DNA of 64,000 nt from Gammaproteobacteria bacterium (GTDB lineage: Bacteria; Pseudomonadota; Gammaproteobacteria; Steroidobacterales; Steroidobacteraceae): the NCBI GenBank assembly GCA_025357915.1, contig JANYLH010000027.1, positions 62,001 to 126,000 of the forward strand, read 5' to 3'. The position numbers and the translations under genes are program-made. Every line of letters begins with the position of its first letter. Position 1 is the stretch's first letter. The notes beneath the pieces were generated by a model. The model saw only the letters and a list, made by a program, of their open reading frames with translations, did no database searches and was not told the DNA's origin. Below, one piece after another: positions 19,182 through 29,955 of this stretch.

Positions 19182-19265
19182 GGCCTGGGCCGGGCCCGCC
19201 GGTTTGCGCCGGCGGGTGCGAATCACTAGACTCTCGGCCCTTCGACTACATTCTGGAGAAGCTGA

Positions 19266-19400
19266 GTGGGCAAGGGTGATCGCAAGACTCGTCGCGGCAA
19301 GATTTATGCGGGCTCGTTCGGGAAATCACGCCCGAAGGACCCTTCCAAGAACAAGCCGAAGAACGCCCCGGTAAAGGCGAAGACTACCGCCAGGAAGTAG
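19266..19400 (+). CDS. 30S ribosomal protein THX-like (bTHX), 44 aa
   Basis: GTG start; MGKGDRKTRRGKIYAGSFGKSRPKDPSKNKPKNAPVKAKTTARK; absent from ORF track. Confidence 0.88.
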   Translation: MGKGDRKTRRGKIYAGSFGKSRPKDPSKNKPKNAPVKAKTTARK

Positions 19401-19449
19401 GCGCCCGCTGCCCGGCCGCCATGATTCGTGCGGCCTGCACAGCCTCCCC

Positions 19450-20730
19450 GTGACCGTGTCACCCAAGCGATTACCTCCCGGTCTGTTCGCTGCGCGCCAG
19501 AGCCGGGCGGCGGCCATGCCGTTCATCATGCTGGCCGCGCTGATCGACATGATTTCGATCGGCCTGATCATCCCGGTGCTGCCGGCGCTGGTGGGGAGCT
19601 TTACCGGTTCGCAGGCCGACCAGGCCTACTGGTACGGCGTGGTGACCTTTACCTTCGGCTTCGCCAATTTCTTCGGCTCGCCGATCCTCGGCGCGCTCTC
19701 CGACAGCTTCGGGCGGCGGCCGGTGCTGCTGATCGGCTTCTGCGGCCTGATGTTCAGCTTCTTTGCCACGGCGATGGTGACTTCGCTCCACCTGCTGGTG
19801 GGCATCCGCCTGGTGGCCGGGGCGATGCAGTCGAATCTGTCCGTGGCCAATGCCTACGTGGCGGATATCACGCCCCCCGAGGAGCGCGCGAAGCGCTTCG
19901 GGATGCTGGGGGCGATGTTCGGCGTCGGCTTCGTGCTCGGCCCGGTCATCGGCGGGCTGCTCGGCGCGGTCAATCTGCGGCTGCCGTTTCTGGTCGCCGG
20001 GAGCCTGGCGGTACTCAACCTGCTCTACGGGTACTTCGTGCTGCCCGAGTCGCTCCCGCGTGAACGCCGGCACGCCTTCGAGTGGCGGAACACGAACCCG
20101 TTCCGCTCCCTCCGCGGGCTGACACAACTCAAGGGCGCCGGACCGCTGGTCGCCGTCGTAGCCTGCGCCGGACTGGCGCAATTCCTGCTCTACACCTGCT
20201 GGGTGCTGTACACCACCTTCAAGTTCGGCTGGAGCACGTTCGAAAACGGCTTGTCGCTGGCGGCGGTGGGCGTGGTCGCGGCCATCATGCAGGGGCTCCT
20301 GCTCGGGCGGATCCTCAGGGTCATGAGTCCGCGGCGCCTCGCGGTACTGGGCCTGATTTCATCCACGCTCGCCTATGCGCTGTGGGGCGCGGCGACGCAG
20401 AGCTGGATGATGTTCGCGATCATCTTCGTGAACCTGCTGGGTGCGACCGTCGGCGCGACCATCCAGAGCATCATTTCCAGCGCCGCGGACGCGCACAACC
20501 AGGGCAGGACGCTCGGCGCCGTCGGCGGCCTCAACAGCCTCATGGCCGTGCTCGCGCCGCCTATCGGCGCAACGCTCCTGCAGATGGTGGCGCACCTGCC
20601 GCGCGGCGACTGGCGCATCGGCGCACCGTTCTACCTGTGCGCGCTACTGCAGGCGGCGGCGCTGGCGCTTACCATCACGCACTTTCGCAGGCAGCGCAGC
20701 GCGCGGCGGGTTGCCGCCGCCCCGGCCTGA
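19450..20730 (+). CDS. MFS transporter, TCR/Tet-like
   Basis: LAALIDMISIGLIIPVLPALVGSFTG, GALSDSFGRRPVLLIG. Confidence 0.85.
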   Translation: MTVSPKRLPPGLFAARQSRAAAMPFIMLAALIDMISIGLIIPVLPALVGSFTGSQADQAYWYGVVTFTFGFANFFGSPILGALSDSFGRRPVLLIGFCGLMFSFFATAMVTSLHLLVGIRLVAGAMQSNLSVANAYVADITPPEERAKRFGMLGAMFGVGFVLGPVIGGLLGAVNLRLPFLVAGSLAVLNLLYGYFVLPESLPRERRHAFEWRNTNPFRSLRGLTQLKGAGPLVAVVACAGLAQFLLYTCWVLYTTFKFGWSTFENGLSLAAVGVVAAIMQGLLLGRILRVMSPRRLAVLGLISSTLAYALWGAATQSWMMFAIIFVNLLGATVGATIQSIISSAADAHNQGRTLGAVGGLNSLMAVLAPPIGATLLQMVAHLPRGDWRIGAPFYLCALLQAAALALTITHFRRQRSARRVAAAPA

Positions 20731-20769
20731 CAGCACCGGCAGCGGGTTCCCGGGGGACGGTCGGCGGCA

Positions 20770-22719
20770 CTAGCCGCCGCGGGGCATACTGAACATCAGC
20801 TTGCTTTGGGTCTGGTCGATGTCGTGCGTGGCGCCCGCTTCGTGGGTCTGCTCGCCGCGGCGGATCAGCCCGGCGAATTCGGACGCCGGCACGGCCGGGC
20901 TGAAATGGTACCCCTGGTACTGATCGCACCCCAGGTTCTGCAGGAATTCCAGCTGCTCGGGGGTCTCGACCCCTTCCGCGACCACCTTGAGTTTCAGGCT
21001 GTGGGCGAGCGAGACGATGGCACGCACGATCGAGGCATCGTCCGCGCGTGATTCGAGTTCCTTGATGAAGGTGCGGTCGATCTTCAGTTTGTCGATCGGA
21101 AAGCGCCGCAGGTAGCTCATGCTCGAGTAACCGGTGCCGAAGTCGTCCACGGACACCAGCACGCCCATCCGGCTCAGTTTCTCGAGTATGTTCACCGATT
21201 CCTCCGGATCGCTCATCAGCGCGGTCTCGGTGATTTCCACTTCCAGGAAGCTCGGATCGAGGCTGAAATCCTGCAGTGCCGCCTCGATCACCTGCAGCAG
21301 CGTGCCGTGGCGGAACTGGAAGGCCGAGAGATTGACCGCCACGCGCGTGCGCGCCAGTCCCTCGAGCTGCCAGGCGCGCGCCTGCCGGCAGGCCTCGCGA
21401 ATGACCCACTTGCCGATCGCCTCGATCAGGCCGCACTCTTCCGCCACCGGGATGAAGTCCGCGGGCGGCACCAGGCCGCGCTCGGGATGCTGCCAGCGGA
21501 TCAGGGCCTCGGCGCCATGCACCAGCCCGGTCCTGGCGTCGACTTTCGGCTGATAGTGCAGCACGAATTGCTGCAGGGTGAGCGCCTCGTACAGGTCGCG
21601 CTCCAGCTTGCCGCGTTCATGGCTGTTGGCGTCCATGCCGGGCGCGAAGAATTGCACGCCGTTGCGGCCGCTCTGCTTGACGCAATACATTGCCGCGTCC
21701 GCCCGGGCGATCAGGATGTCGACCGTGGCGCCATCCTGCGGAAACATCGCGACGCCCACGCTGGCCGAGACATGCAGGTCGACGCCCTCGACGTGCACGG
21801 TCCGCTGCAGCGCCTCGACCGCCCGCTTGGCCACGGCCGCGGCGTCGGCCGCTGCGGTCAGCCGGTCGATGATCATGACGAACTCGTCGCCGCCGAGGCG
21901 CACCACCGTATCAATGTTGCGGGCGACACCCTGGATGCATTGCGCGGAGTGCCTGAGCAGTTCGTCGCCGGCGCGGTGCCCGAAGGAATCATTGACCACC
22001 TTGAAGCGATCAAGATCGAAGACCGCGACGGCGAAGATGTGTCCGTCGCGCGTCGCGTGCGCGATCGCCTGCGCCACGCGGTCCTCGAGCAGCACGCGGT
22101 TGGGGAGGCCGGTCAGCGAGTCGTGGGTGGCCAGATGGCGCAACTGCTTGTTGGCGGCCTCCAGGCCCTTGGTGCGGTCCTCGACCACCTGCTCCAGGTT
22201 CTCAACCTGGCGCCGGAGGGTGTGTTCGTTCTGCCATTTGCGGGTCAGCGCGTTCGCACACTGCAGCACTTCGATCGGTTCAAAGGGCTTCTTTACGACC
22301 AGCAGTTTGTCCGAATGGTCGAGGCGGGCCACCACGTCGGCCCAGTCGTAGTCCGAATGCGCCGAACAGATGACCACCTGCACATGCGGGTCGATGGCCC
22401 ACAGGCGCTGGATGGTCTCCAGGCCATCCCAGCCCGGCGGCATGCGCATGTCGACGAAGGCCAGCGCATAGGGGCGCCCTGCCTGCTGCGCGCGCTGCAC
22501 CAGCTCCACGCCGATCTGGCCCTGCAGGGCGGTGTCGACCTCGAAGCCCTGGCGGTCGGCGGGCCTGGCGTCGCCGCCGAGCAGGGCACGCTCGGCGTCG
22601 AGGAGCGCCGCTTCCGCGCCCGCCTCGGGGCTGAGGATCTTGATGAAGTCCTCGTGTATCGACCGGTTATCGTCGATGACGAGTACGCGCCGGTTATGCG
22701 GCGCTGGATTGTTCAGCAT
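20770..22719 (-). CDS. response regulator with REC-GGDEF-EAL domains
   Basis: VLVIDDNRSIHEDF; RLGGDEFVMI; HGAEALIRWQHPERGLVPPADFIPVAEE; VDDFGTGYSS. Confidence 0.92.
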   Translation of the reverse strand: MLNNPAPHNRRVLVIDDNRSIHEDFIKILSPEAGAEAALLDAERALLGGDARPADRQGFEVDTALQGQIGVELVQRAQQAGRPYALAFVDMRMPPGWDGLETIQRLWAIDPHVQVVICSAHSDYDWADVVARLDHSDKLLVVKKPFEPIEVLQCANALTRKWQNEHTLRRQVENLEQVVEDRTKGLEAANKQLRHLATHDSLTGLPNRVLLEDRVAQAIAHATRDGHIFAVAVFDLDRFKVVNDSFGHRAGDELLRHSAQCIQGVARNIDTVVRLGGDEFVMIIDRLTAAADAAAVAKRAVEALQRTVHVEGVDLHVSASVGVAMFPQDGATVDILIARADAAMYCVKQSGRNGVQFFAPGMDANSHERGKLERDLYEALTLQQFVLHYQPKVDARTGLVHGAEALIRWQHPERGLVPPADFIPVAEECGLIEAIGKWVIREACRQARAWQLEGLARTRVAVNLSAFQFRHGTLLQVIEAALQDFSLDPSFLEVEITETALMSDPEESVNILEKLSRMGVLVSVDDFGTGYSSMSYLRRFPIDKLKIDRTFIKELESRADDASIVRAIVSLAHSLKLKVVAEGVETPEQLEFLQNLGCDQYQGYHFSPAVPASEFAGLIRRGEQTHEAGATHDIDQTQSKLMFSMPRGG

Positions 22720-24565
22720 GGGCAGTCTCGCGGGGTTGGAGCGGGAGTTCGAGAATAAATGTTGCGCCCTGGGCATTGCCGCGGCTCTGGGCACGCAACG
22801 CGCCACCCAGTTCCGTGGCCGCCAGCGCGCCGCTGTGCAGCCCGAAGCCGTGGCCATTCTTCTTGGTGGTGAAGCCGTGACTGAAGATGCGCGTGAGGTT
22901 TTCGGGCGGGATGCCGATCCCGTTGTCGGTGATGGCGATCTGCACGCCCGCGGCGAGCGGTGCGACCCGCACGCTGATGCACTTGTCGGCGCGCTCGGTG
23001 GCCTGGCAGGCGTGCTTGGCGTTGCGCAGCAGGTTCACGAGGATCTGCAGCACGCGGTGCTTGTCGACGGTGATCGGCGGCACGTCGGCGAAGTCGCGCT
23101 TGAGCGTGATGCCGTGGCGCTCCAGGGAGCTGGCATTGAGGCGCAGGCCCTCCTCCACGAGCTTGTGAACGTCGACGGTTTCGTTCACGCCGGCCAGCTT
23201 GGCGTAGCTCTGCTGCATCGCCACTACTTCCTTGATGTGGCCGATATTGCTGCGCAGGGCATCGAGTTCCTGGAGCGTGGCCTGGCGCTCGGCCAGCAGC
23301 TGCCTGGACAGCTGCTCGAGATAGGTCGGCAGGTGCTTGCCGCGCTCGTCCTGCGTGATGAACTGGCCCAGGTCATGCTGGTGTTCCTGCAGGAGCGTGA
23401 CGACCCGGCCCAGGCCCTCGGCCTTGGATTTGCGGACGTAGTCGCTCACCAGGCTCGCCGAGACGTTTACGCTGTTGAGTACGTTGCCGACGTTATGCAG
23501 GACGCTGGCGGCCACCTCGGCCATGCCTGCGTGGCGTGAGGCATCGCGCAGCTGTTGCTGCAGGGCTGATTCGCGATGCTCGGCCGCCACCCGCTCGGTG
23601 ATGTCCAGATCGATGCCGACCAGGCGTGGGCCGGCGTCGGCGGAGTCGATCACGGTCTCGGCGAGCGATTCAATGTGGCGGGTTGTACCGTCGGGCAGCA
23701 CCACCCGGTAGCGTGTGCGCAGCTGCTGGTGCTCGCGCAGCGCCGTAGTCATCGCCTGCGCCGCCGCGTCGCGGTCGGCGGGGTGGATCAGCGCCAGCCA
23801 GCCGCTCAGGGTGGGCTCGAAGTCGGGCGCCGTCTGGCCATAGAGCTCGCGCATGGTCTCGCTCCACCAGACCTGCTCGCCCTGTTGCTGCAATTCGTAG
23901 ACCCCCGCGCGCGCCGCCTTGCTGGCCGCACCGAAGCGTATCGAGATCACTTCCAGCTCGGCGCGCCGCTTGCGTTCGACCGCGGCCTCGGCCTCGAGCT
24001 GCTGCTTCAGGCGCCGCCGCGTCGCCAGCACGAACACCAGGGTCAAGGTGCCGCTGGCGAGCAGCGCGGCGACGACCTGGCGCTTCTGCCTGACGGCCGA
24101 ATCGACGGCATCGCGCACCACCGCCTGGTCGCGATCGACGTAAATCGCCTCTATCTGCCGGGTCTGCTGGTCGGCGAGCAGGAAGCTGGCGCGCAGCGGC
24201 CGCAGCGTCTCGAAATCCGTGCCGTTGCCGACGATGCGCGCCAGCCCGGCGACCAGGGCCGTCGTCTCGCCGAGCGTGGCGGCTTCACCCCGATTTGCCA
24301 GCTGCATGAGTTGCTTCGAGGCCAACTGCAGCGCCTCCGCCGGCTGCCTGCCCAGCGTGCCGGTGTCGACGGCGTCGGCAGCACCGTTGCTGAAGGTCCG
24401 GAAATTGGCCCGCGCCTCGCTGGCGAGGTTGCGCAGCGGCCGCGAAGACTCCAGCGCCTCCGCCCGGCGCGCGTCGGCCGTCAGCTGGCCGAGCAGCACC
24501 AGCGTCACCGGCAGGATGACAGCCAGGAACTGCAGGGCGATCAGGTTGTCGGTTGAACGTCGCAT
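22694..24565 (-). CDS. PAS-containing membrane sensor histidine kinase
   Basis: N-terminal TM segment, H-box [23 protein letters not shown]-box [14 protein letters not shown]-box [31 protein letters not shown]. Confidence 0.9.
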   Translation of the reverse strand: MRRSTDNLIALQFLAVILPVTLVLLGQLTADARRAEALESSRPLRNLASEARANFRTFSNGAADAVDTGTLGRQPAEALQLASKQLMQLANRGEAATLGETTALVAGLARIVGNGTDFETLRPLRASFLLADQQTRQIEAIYVDRDQAVVRDAVDSAVRQKRQVVAALLASGTLTLVFVLATRRRLKQQLEAEAAVERKRRAELEVISIRFGAASKAARAGVYELQQQGEQVWWSETMRELYGQTAPDFEPTLSGWLALIHPADRDAAAQAMTTALREHQQLRTRYRVVLPDGTTRHIESLAETVIDSADAGPRLVGIDLDITERVAAEHRESALQQQLRDASRHAGMAEVAASVLHNVGNVLNSVNVSASLVSDYVRKSKAEGLGRVVTLLQEHQHDLGQFITQDERGKHLPTYLEQLSRQLLAERQATLQELDALRSNIGHIKEVVAMQQSYAKLAGVNETVDVHKLVEEGLRLNASSLERHGITLKRDFADVPPITVDKHRVLQILVNLLRNAKHACQATERADKCISVRVAPLAAGVQIAITDNGIGIPPENLTRIFSHGFTTKKNGHGFGLHSGALAATELGGALRAQSRGNAQGATFILELPLQPRETAHAEQSSAA

Positions 24566-24720
24566 GGTTACGCACACTGGTAGCGCACGGACGATACGGT
24601 GCCCGCTGGAAGAACATCGGGATCTGCGACCGATAGTTGAGAACGGGCATGGTCGCAGCCGCACCCAGCCTGCAAGACTGTGACGGGCGTCATGTTTCCG
24701 GGGCGACGCCCCCGGGAGGC

Positions 24721-26049
24721 CTAGAGTATGTAGCGGCTCAGGTCCTCGTCCTTCGCGAGGTTCCCCAGGTGCGCGTCGACATAAGCGGCGTCGACCAGCA
24801 GTTCCGTGCCGCGCTGCTCGCTGGCGGCGAACGAGATCACTTCGAGGAGCCGTTCCATCACCGTGTGGAGCCGTCGCGCGCCGATGTTCTCGGTGCGTTC
24901 GTTGACGTGGTGCGCCAGCTCGGCAATGCGGCGCACGCCGTCGGCGGCGAATTCCAGTTTCACCTCCTCGGTGCCGAGCAGCGCGCGGTACTGCGCGGTC
25001 AGCGAGGCGTCGGGCTCGGTGAGGATGCGCACGAAATCCTCCACCTTGAGCGAATCGAGCTCGACGCGGATCGGAAAGCGCCCCTGCAGTTCCGGGATCA
25101 GGTCCGAGGGCTTGGACATGTGAAAAGCGCCGGAGGCGATGAACAGCACGTGGTCGGTCTTGATCTGGCCGTACCTGGTGCTAACGGTGCAACCCTCGAC
25201 CAGCGGCAGCAGGTCGCGCTGCACGCCTTCGCGCGAAACATCGGCGCCGATAGTTTCCTGGCGGCGGCAGATCTTGTCGAGTTCGTCGATGAACACGATA
25301 CCGTTCTGTTCGGCGTTGGCCAGTGCGCGCGTCTGGAGCTCCTCTTCGTTGACGAGTTTGCCGGCCTCTTCCTCGACCAGCAGCTTCAGCGCCTCGCGCA
25401 CCTTCACGCGCTGCGGCTTGCTGCGCGCGCTGCCGAGACTCTGGAACATCGACTGCAGCTGCTGTTGCATCTCCTCCATGCCGGGCGGCGCCATGATGTC
25501 GACGCCCGCGGGGAGCGTGCGCAATTCGATCTCGATCTCGCGCTCGTCCAGCTCGCCGCGCAGCAGCAGCTCACGGAATTTCTGCCGCGTCTCGGCGTCG
25601 CGCGGCTGCGCGGGCTCGTCGGTGGAAAAACCGCTGAGCTTTGGCCTGGGCAGCAGCGCGTCGAGCACGCGTTCCTGTGCGGCGGCGCGCGCCGGTTCGC
25701 GCACGCGCGCGACTTCCTGCTCGCGCGTCATCTTGACGGCGACCTCGGCGAGCTCTTTGATGATCGAGTCGACTTCGCGGCCGACGTAGCCCACTTCGGT
25801 GAACTTGGTGGCCTCCACCTTCACGAACGGCGCGTTCGCCAGGCGCGCCAGGCGCCGCGCGATCTCGGTCTTGCCGCAACCGGTGGGACCGATCATCAGG
25901 ATGTTCTTCGGCGTGATCTCCTGGCGGAGCGGTTCGCCGACCTGCATGCGCCGCCAGCGGTTGCGCAGTGCGATCGCCACCGAACGCTTGGCGGCGCCCT
26001 GGCCGATGATGTGCTTGTCGAGTTCCTCGACGATCTGGCGCGGCGTCAC
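24721..26049 (-). CDS. hslU: ATP-dependent protease ATPase subunit HslU
   Basis: [53 protein letters not shown]. Confidence 0.97.
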   Translation of the reverse strand: MTPRQIVEELDKHIIGQGAAKRSVAIALRNRWRRMQVGEPLRQEITPKNILMIGPTGCGKTEIARRLARLANAPFVKVEATKFTEVGYVGREVDSIIKELAEVAVKMTREQEVARVREPARAAAQERVLDALLPRPKLSGFSTDEPAQPRDAETRQKFRELLLRGELDEREIEIELRTLPAGVDIMAPPGMEEMQQQLQSMFQSLGSARSKPQRVKVREALKLLVEEEAGKLVNEEELQTRALANAEQNGIVFIDELDKICRRQETIGADVSREGVQRDLLPLVEGCTVSTRYGQIKTDHVLFIASGAFHMSKPSDLIPELQGRFPIRVELDSLKVEDFVRILTEPDASLTAQYRALLGTEEVKLEFAADGVRRIAELAHHVNERTENIGARRLHTVMERLLEVISFAASEQRGTELLVDAAYVDAHLGNLAKDEDLSRYIL

Positions 26050-26594
26050 GTGCCCAGCTCCTCGATGATGAGGTTCCGGTTGGTGTAGATGCAGATGTCG
26101 GCGGCGATGTTGAGCGCCCGTTCGACGATGTCGTGCGCGCTTAGCTGCGTGTTCTGCAGCAGTGCCAGTGCCGCGGCCTGCGCGAACGGGCCTCCCGACC
26201 CTATGGCCGCCAGTTCATGCTCGGGCTCGATGACATCGCCGTTCCCCGAGATCACGAACAGGCTGTGCGGGTCGCCGACCAGCAGGAGCGCCTCGAGCCG
26301 GCGCAGGTAGCGGTCGGAGCGCCAGTCCTTGGCGAGCTCGATGGCCGCGCGCGTGAGATTCCCGAATTTCTCGAGCTTACCCTCGAAGCGCTCGAACAGC
26401 GTGAAGGCGTCGGCCGTGCCGCCGGCGAATCCGGCGACCACCTTGCCACCGGCGAGGCGACGCACCTTGCGCGCGTTGGATTTCATCACCGTGGCGCCGA
26501 GGGTGACCTGACCGTCCCCTCCCAGGGCAATAACGCCAGGCCGGCGCACGGCCAGGATGGTGGTGGAATGGGGATCGAAGGCCTGGCTCATCAA
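26046..26594 (-). CDS. hslV: ATP-dependent protease subunit HslV
   Basis: [28 protein letters not shown] overlap with hslU. Confidence 0.96.
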   Translation of the reverse strand: MMSQAFDPHSTTILAVRRPGVIALGGDGQVTLGATVMKSNARKVRRLAGGKVVAGFAGGTADAFTLFERFEGKLEKFGNLTRAAIELAKDWRSDRYLRRLEALLLVGDPHSLFVISGNGDVIEPEHELAAIGSGGPFAQAAALALLQNTQLSAHDIVERALNIAADICIYTNRNLIIEELGT

Positions 26595-26616
26595 CAGCCC
26601 CTTGATTTACAGAGAG

Positions 26617-27516
26617 TTACCCGCGGCGGCGGGCGCGCGGATGCGAACTCTCGTAGATGCGGGCGAGGTGCTGGAAATCAAGATGGGTGTAGATCTGCGT
26701 GGTGCTGATGCTGGCGTGACCCAGCAGCTCCTGGACCGCCCGCAGGTCGCGGCTCGACTCGAGCAGGTGGGTCGCGAAGGAATGGCGGAACAGGTGCGGG
26801 TGCACGCCAGTCGGCAGGCCCTGCGCGCGCGCATGGCGCGCCACCAACAGCTGCACCGCGCGGGCGCCGAGGCGCCGGCCGCGCATTCCCACAAAGATGG
26901 CCTTTTCGTCCGTGGCGGCCAGCGCCGGGCGCGCGCGCAGCCAGCGCTGGAGCGCGGCCACCGCCTGTTTGCCCACCGGCATGATGCGCGCCTTGCTGCC
27001 CTTGCCCATGACGCGCACCGTACGGTCGGCCAGATCCAGGTCGCCCAGGCTCAGGCCTACCAGTTCGGCGAGCCGGAGCCCCGAGGAATACAGCAGTTCC
27101 ATCATCGCCAGGTCGCGCACCTGCAGCGCGCCTTCGGGTTTCATCGCCAGCAGCCGCCCCATCTGGTCGACATCGAGCGTATGCGGCAGGCGCTTGCCGG
27201 CCTTGGGCGCGCGAACGCCGAGCGCGGGGTTGCTCTGTACCAGGCCCTCGCGGATCAGGAAGCCGAAGAACGTGCGCAGCGCCGAGAGGCGCCGCTGCAC
27301 GCTGCGTGCCTGCAGCCCGCCGGCGTGGCTGCGGGCCGCGAAGCTGCGCACGTGGTGGCCCTCGATGCAGGCCCAGTCGCGCAAGTCGCTGCGTACGCAC
27401 CATTGCGCGAAGGCGTCCAGTTCGCGCCGGTAGGCGCTGAGCGTGTGCGGCGAGAGGCGCCGCTCGCTGGCGAGGTGTTGCTGGAAGCGCTCGATCCAGC
27501 CGGCAACGGTCACCAT
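26617..27516 (-). CDS. xerC: tyrosine recombinase XerC
   Basis: LYSSGLRLAELVGL, HPHLFRHSFATHLLESSRDLRAVQELLGHASISTTQIYTHLD. Confidence 0.95.
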   Translation of the reverse strand: MVTVAGWIERFQQHLASERRLSPHTLSAYRRELDAFAQWCVRSDLRDWACIEGHHVRSFAARSHAGGLQARSVQRRLSALRTFFGFLIREGLVQSNPALGVRAPKAGKRLPHTLDVDQMGRLLAMKPEGALQVRDLAMMELLYSSGLRLAELVGLSLGDLDLADRTVRVMGKGSKARIMPVGKQAVAALQRWLRARPALAATDEKAIFVGMRGRRLGARAVQLLVARHARAQGLPTGVHPHLFRHSFATHLLESSRDLRAVQELLGHASISTTQIYTHLDFQHLARIYESSHPRARRRG

Positions 27517-27532
27517 GAGCGCCAGACAAGCC

Positions 27533-28261
27533 CTAGGGGCGCGAGATTGAATCGGCGATCAGCTCGGCCATGCGCGAGAGGAATTCCGTGCTCATGCCCG
27601 GATGGAAACGGTCACGCTCGACGCTGCCGATGGCCAGCAGGCCCGGCGGCACCGTGCCCGGGGGCACCAGGGCCGGAAGCGGAATGAGGGCCACCGAACC
27701 GATGGCGGCCGAATCATTGCCAAACAGGAAATCGCGCTGGCTGTCGCGCACCTGGCCACAGCGTGGGCGGCCGCTCCCGAACAGCGACTCGAAGCTCTTG
27801 AGAATGGGATCGTCGCCCGACACGGCGCGCACGAAGCGGCTCGCCCCATCGGTGGTGACCCGCGGGTCGCCAGCGACAACGGGCAGTACCAGCACGGCGT
27901 GCTCGGCGTCGAAATCCTCGCGCAGGCTGGCCTCGATCTGCACCAGCGCCTGTGCGCTGTCCGCAGTGCGCAGCAGCCGGCGCGTGAAGCGGTGAATCTT
28001 GTCGGCGAGCACGTCGTTGGCGCGCGCCACGCGCACGAAGTCCGCGAGTTTCTGCTCGCTGGCAGCCTGTTTTTCGCGCAGCACCTCCACCTGCCGCTCG
28101 ATCAGCGAGACGGTAGTGCCGGTGCGCGGATGCACCAGGCGCAAGCGCGTGAGCAGCTGCGGATGCCGGTCGAACAGATCCGGGTGCTGCTGCAGGTACT
28201 GGCCGATCGCCTGCTCGTCGATGGTCTCGGTGCTCAGCCCCTGCGCGGATTTGCTGGTCAT
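27533..28261 (-). CDS. DUF484 family protein
   Basis: YLQQHPDLFDRHPQLLTRLRLVHPRTGTTVSLIERQVEVLRE; conserved dapF-DUF484-xerC order. Confidence 0.9.
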   Translation of the reverse strand: MTSKSAQGLSTETIDEQAIGQYLQQHPDLFDRHPQLLTRLRLVHPRTGTTVSLIERQVEVLREKQAASEQKLADFVRVARANDVLADKIHRFTRRLLRTADSAQALVQIEASLREDFDAEHAVLVLPVVAGDPRVTTDGASRFVRAVSGDDPILKSFESLFGSGRPRCGQVRDSQRDFLFGNDSAAIGSVALIPLPALVPPGTVPPGLLAIGSVERDRFHPGMSTEFLSRMAELIADSISRP

Positions 28262-28289
28262 CCTGGAATATCCTCCTGCCCTGGAATGT

Positions 28290-29123
28290 CTAGATCTCGA
28301 CCTGGCCGGTGAACGCCACCTCGGCCGGTCCGGTCAGCCACACGCGCTGGCCCGCTCCCTCCCAGTGTACGCCGAGCCGGCCGCCCGGAACATGCACCTC
28401 GACGTTCGCGCCGAGCAGCCCCAGGGAGCGAGCGACGGCGACCGCCGCGCAGGCGCCGGTGCCGCAGGCACGCGTCTCGCCCACGCCGCGCTCGAAAACC
28501 CGCAGCCGGATGTGCGCGGCGTCGACGATTTCCATGAAACCCACGTTCACCTGGCGCGGAAAAGCCGCGTGCGACTGCAGCGCGCGGCCGATGCGCTCCA
28601 CCGGCGCGCTCTCGACGGCGGTCACGCGCAGCACGGCGTGCGGATTGCCGAGCGAAACCGCCCCGAACTCGATGGTCTCGCCGGCCACGGCCAGCGTGTA
28701 GGTCGCCGCCGCGGCCGCCGCCTGGAACGGCAGCGATGCGGGGGCGAAATCCGGGACACCAAGATCTACGGCCACGCGTCCATCGCCCAGCACGCGCGCC
28801 GCCACCGTGCCGCCCGTGCTGCCCATCTGCACGGTGCCGTCCGGCGCCACGCGGCCGTGCAACTGCAGGTAGCGCGCGACGCAGCGCGCGCCGTTGCCGC
28901 ACTGCTCGACCTCGCTCCCATCCGCGTTGAACACGCGATAGTGAACCGCCGTGCCCGGCTGGCGTGGCGGCTCGAGCAGCAGTGCCTGGTCGAAGCCGAC
29001 GCTGCCATGGCGGTCGGCCAGCGCGTGCCACTGGCCGGCGCTGGGCAGGGTGCCCCCCGCTGGCGCCTCCAGCACGATGAAGTCATTGCCGAGGCCGTGC
29101 ATCTTGGTAAAGGCGATGTGCAT
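28290..29123 (-). CDS. dapF: diaminopimelate epimerase
   Basis: FTKMHGLGNDFIVLEA, FNADGSEVEQCGNGARCVARYL, ACGTGACAAVAVA. Confidence 0.97.
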   Translation of the reverse strand: MHIAFTKMHGLGNDFIVLEAPAGGTLPSAGQWHALADRHGSVGFDQALLLEPPRQPGTAVHYRVFNADGSEVEQCGNGARCVARYLQLHGRVAPDGTVQMGSTGGTVAARVLGDGRVAVDLGVPDFAPASLPFQAAAAAATYTLAVAGETIEFGAVSLGNPHAVLRVTAVESAPVERIGRALQSHAAFPRQVNVGFMEIVDAAHIRLRVFERGVGETRACGTGACAAVAVARSLGLLGANVEVHVPGGRLGVHWEGAGQRVWLTGPAEVAFTGQVEI

Positions 29124-29144
29124 GGGTGCGCTGATAACCGGATC

Positions 29145-29951
29145 TCAGGAGCCGCCGAGCGTTGCGAGCGCCTGCGCCCACAGCGGCTCGGTGGCGGCCG
29201 CCACTACCCGATCGCCCGAGTGCGCGGTGAGCGGCTTGCCCTCCCAGTCGCTGATCGTGCCGCCGGCGCCTGCAATGACGGGCACCAGCGCCTGGAAATC
29301 ATGGGGTTTCAGCGCCGCCTCGATCACCAGGTCGCAATGGCCGGAAGCCAGCAGGCCGTACAGGTAGCAATCGCCCCCGTAGCGGCGCATGAGCGCGCGC
29401 CGCGTCAGGGCCTCGTAGCGCCGCAGGTGTTCGTCATGAAAGGTATCGGTCGAGGTGCAGTAGACGCGCGCCGCTTCGATGGTAGTGCAGTGGCTGGTTC
29501 GGACCGGCTCGCCATTGAAGGTGGTGGCCGCGCCTTCGGCGCCCACCCAGCGCTCGCCCTGCGCCGGCGCCTCGATGACGCCGAGTACGGCGCGCGCGTC
29601 ATGCTCGAGCGCGATGAGCGAACCGAACAGCGGAAAGCCCGTCACGAAGCTCTTGGTGCCGTCGATCGGGTCGAGCACCCAGGTGAATTCCGTGCCCGCC
29701 TCGGCGGCGAATTCCTCGCCCTGGATGCCGTGGCTCGGAAATGCGGCGCGGATGAGCCGGCGCATCTCCGTCTCGATCGCGCGGTCGGCGATCGTCACGG
29801 GGCTCCGGTCGGCCTTCTGTTCCACTGCGATGGGCTGGCGGAAGTAGCTGCGGGCGATGCTGCGTGCCGCGTCGGCCAGCGCGTGGGCGAGGGCCAGCGC
29901 GCGCTGGAAATCATGGTGGCGGGCATAGTCCATCCTCTCCAGTATAATCAT
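29145..29951 (-). CDS. inositol monophosphatase family / histidinol-phosphatase HisN-like (start may be 29933)
   Basis: PVTIADRAIETEMR, HGIQGEEF, WVLDPIDGTKSFVTGFPLFG. Confidence 0.85.
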   Translation of the reverse strand: MIILERMDYARHHDFQRALALAHALADAARSIARSYFRQPIAVEQKADRSPVTIADRAIETEMRRLIRAAFPSHGIQGEEFAAEAGTEFTWVLDPIDGTKSFVTGFPLFGSLIALEHDARAVLGVIEAPAQGERWVGAEGAATTFNGEPVRTSHCTTIEAARVYCTSTDTFHDEHLRRYEALTRRALMRRYGGDCYLYGLLASGHCDLVIEAALKPHDFQALVPVIAGAGGTISDWEGKPLTAHSGDRVVAAATEPLWAQALATLGGS

Positions 29952-29955
29952 TTGG

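Noticed and set aside
19190-19220. GC-rich hairpin CCCGCCGG...CCGGCGGG after the oxidoreductase beta subunit
   Set aside because: No T-tract on either strand; too common in this composition to call a terminator.
26617-27516. Tyrosine recombinase as evidence of an integron or prophage
   Set aside because: Sequence and dapF-DUF484-xerC context identify housekeeping XerC.
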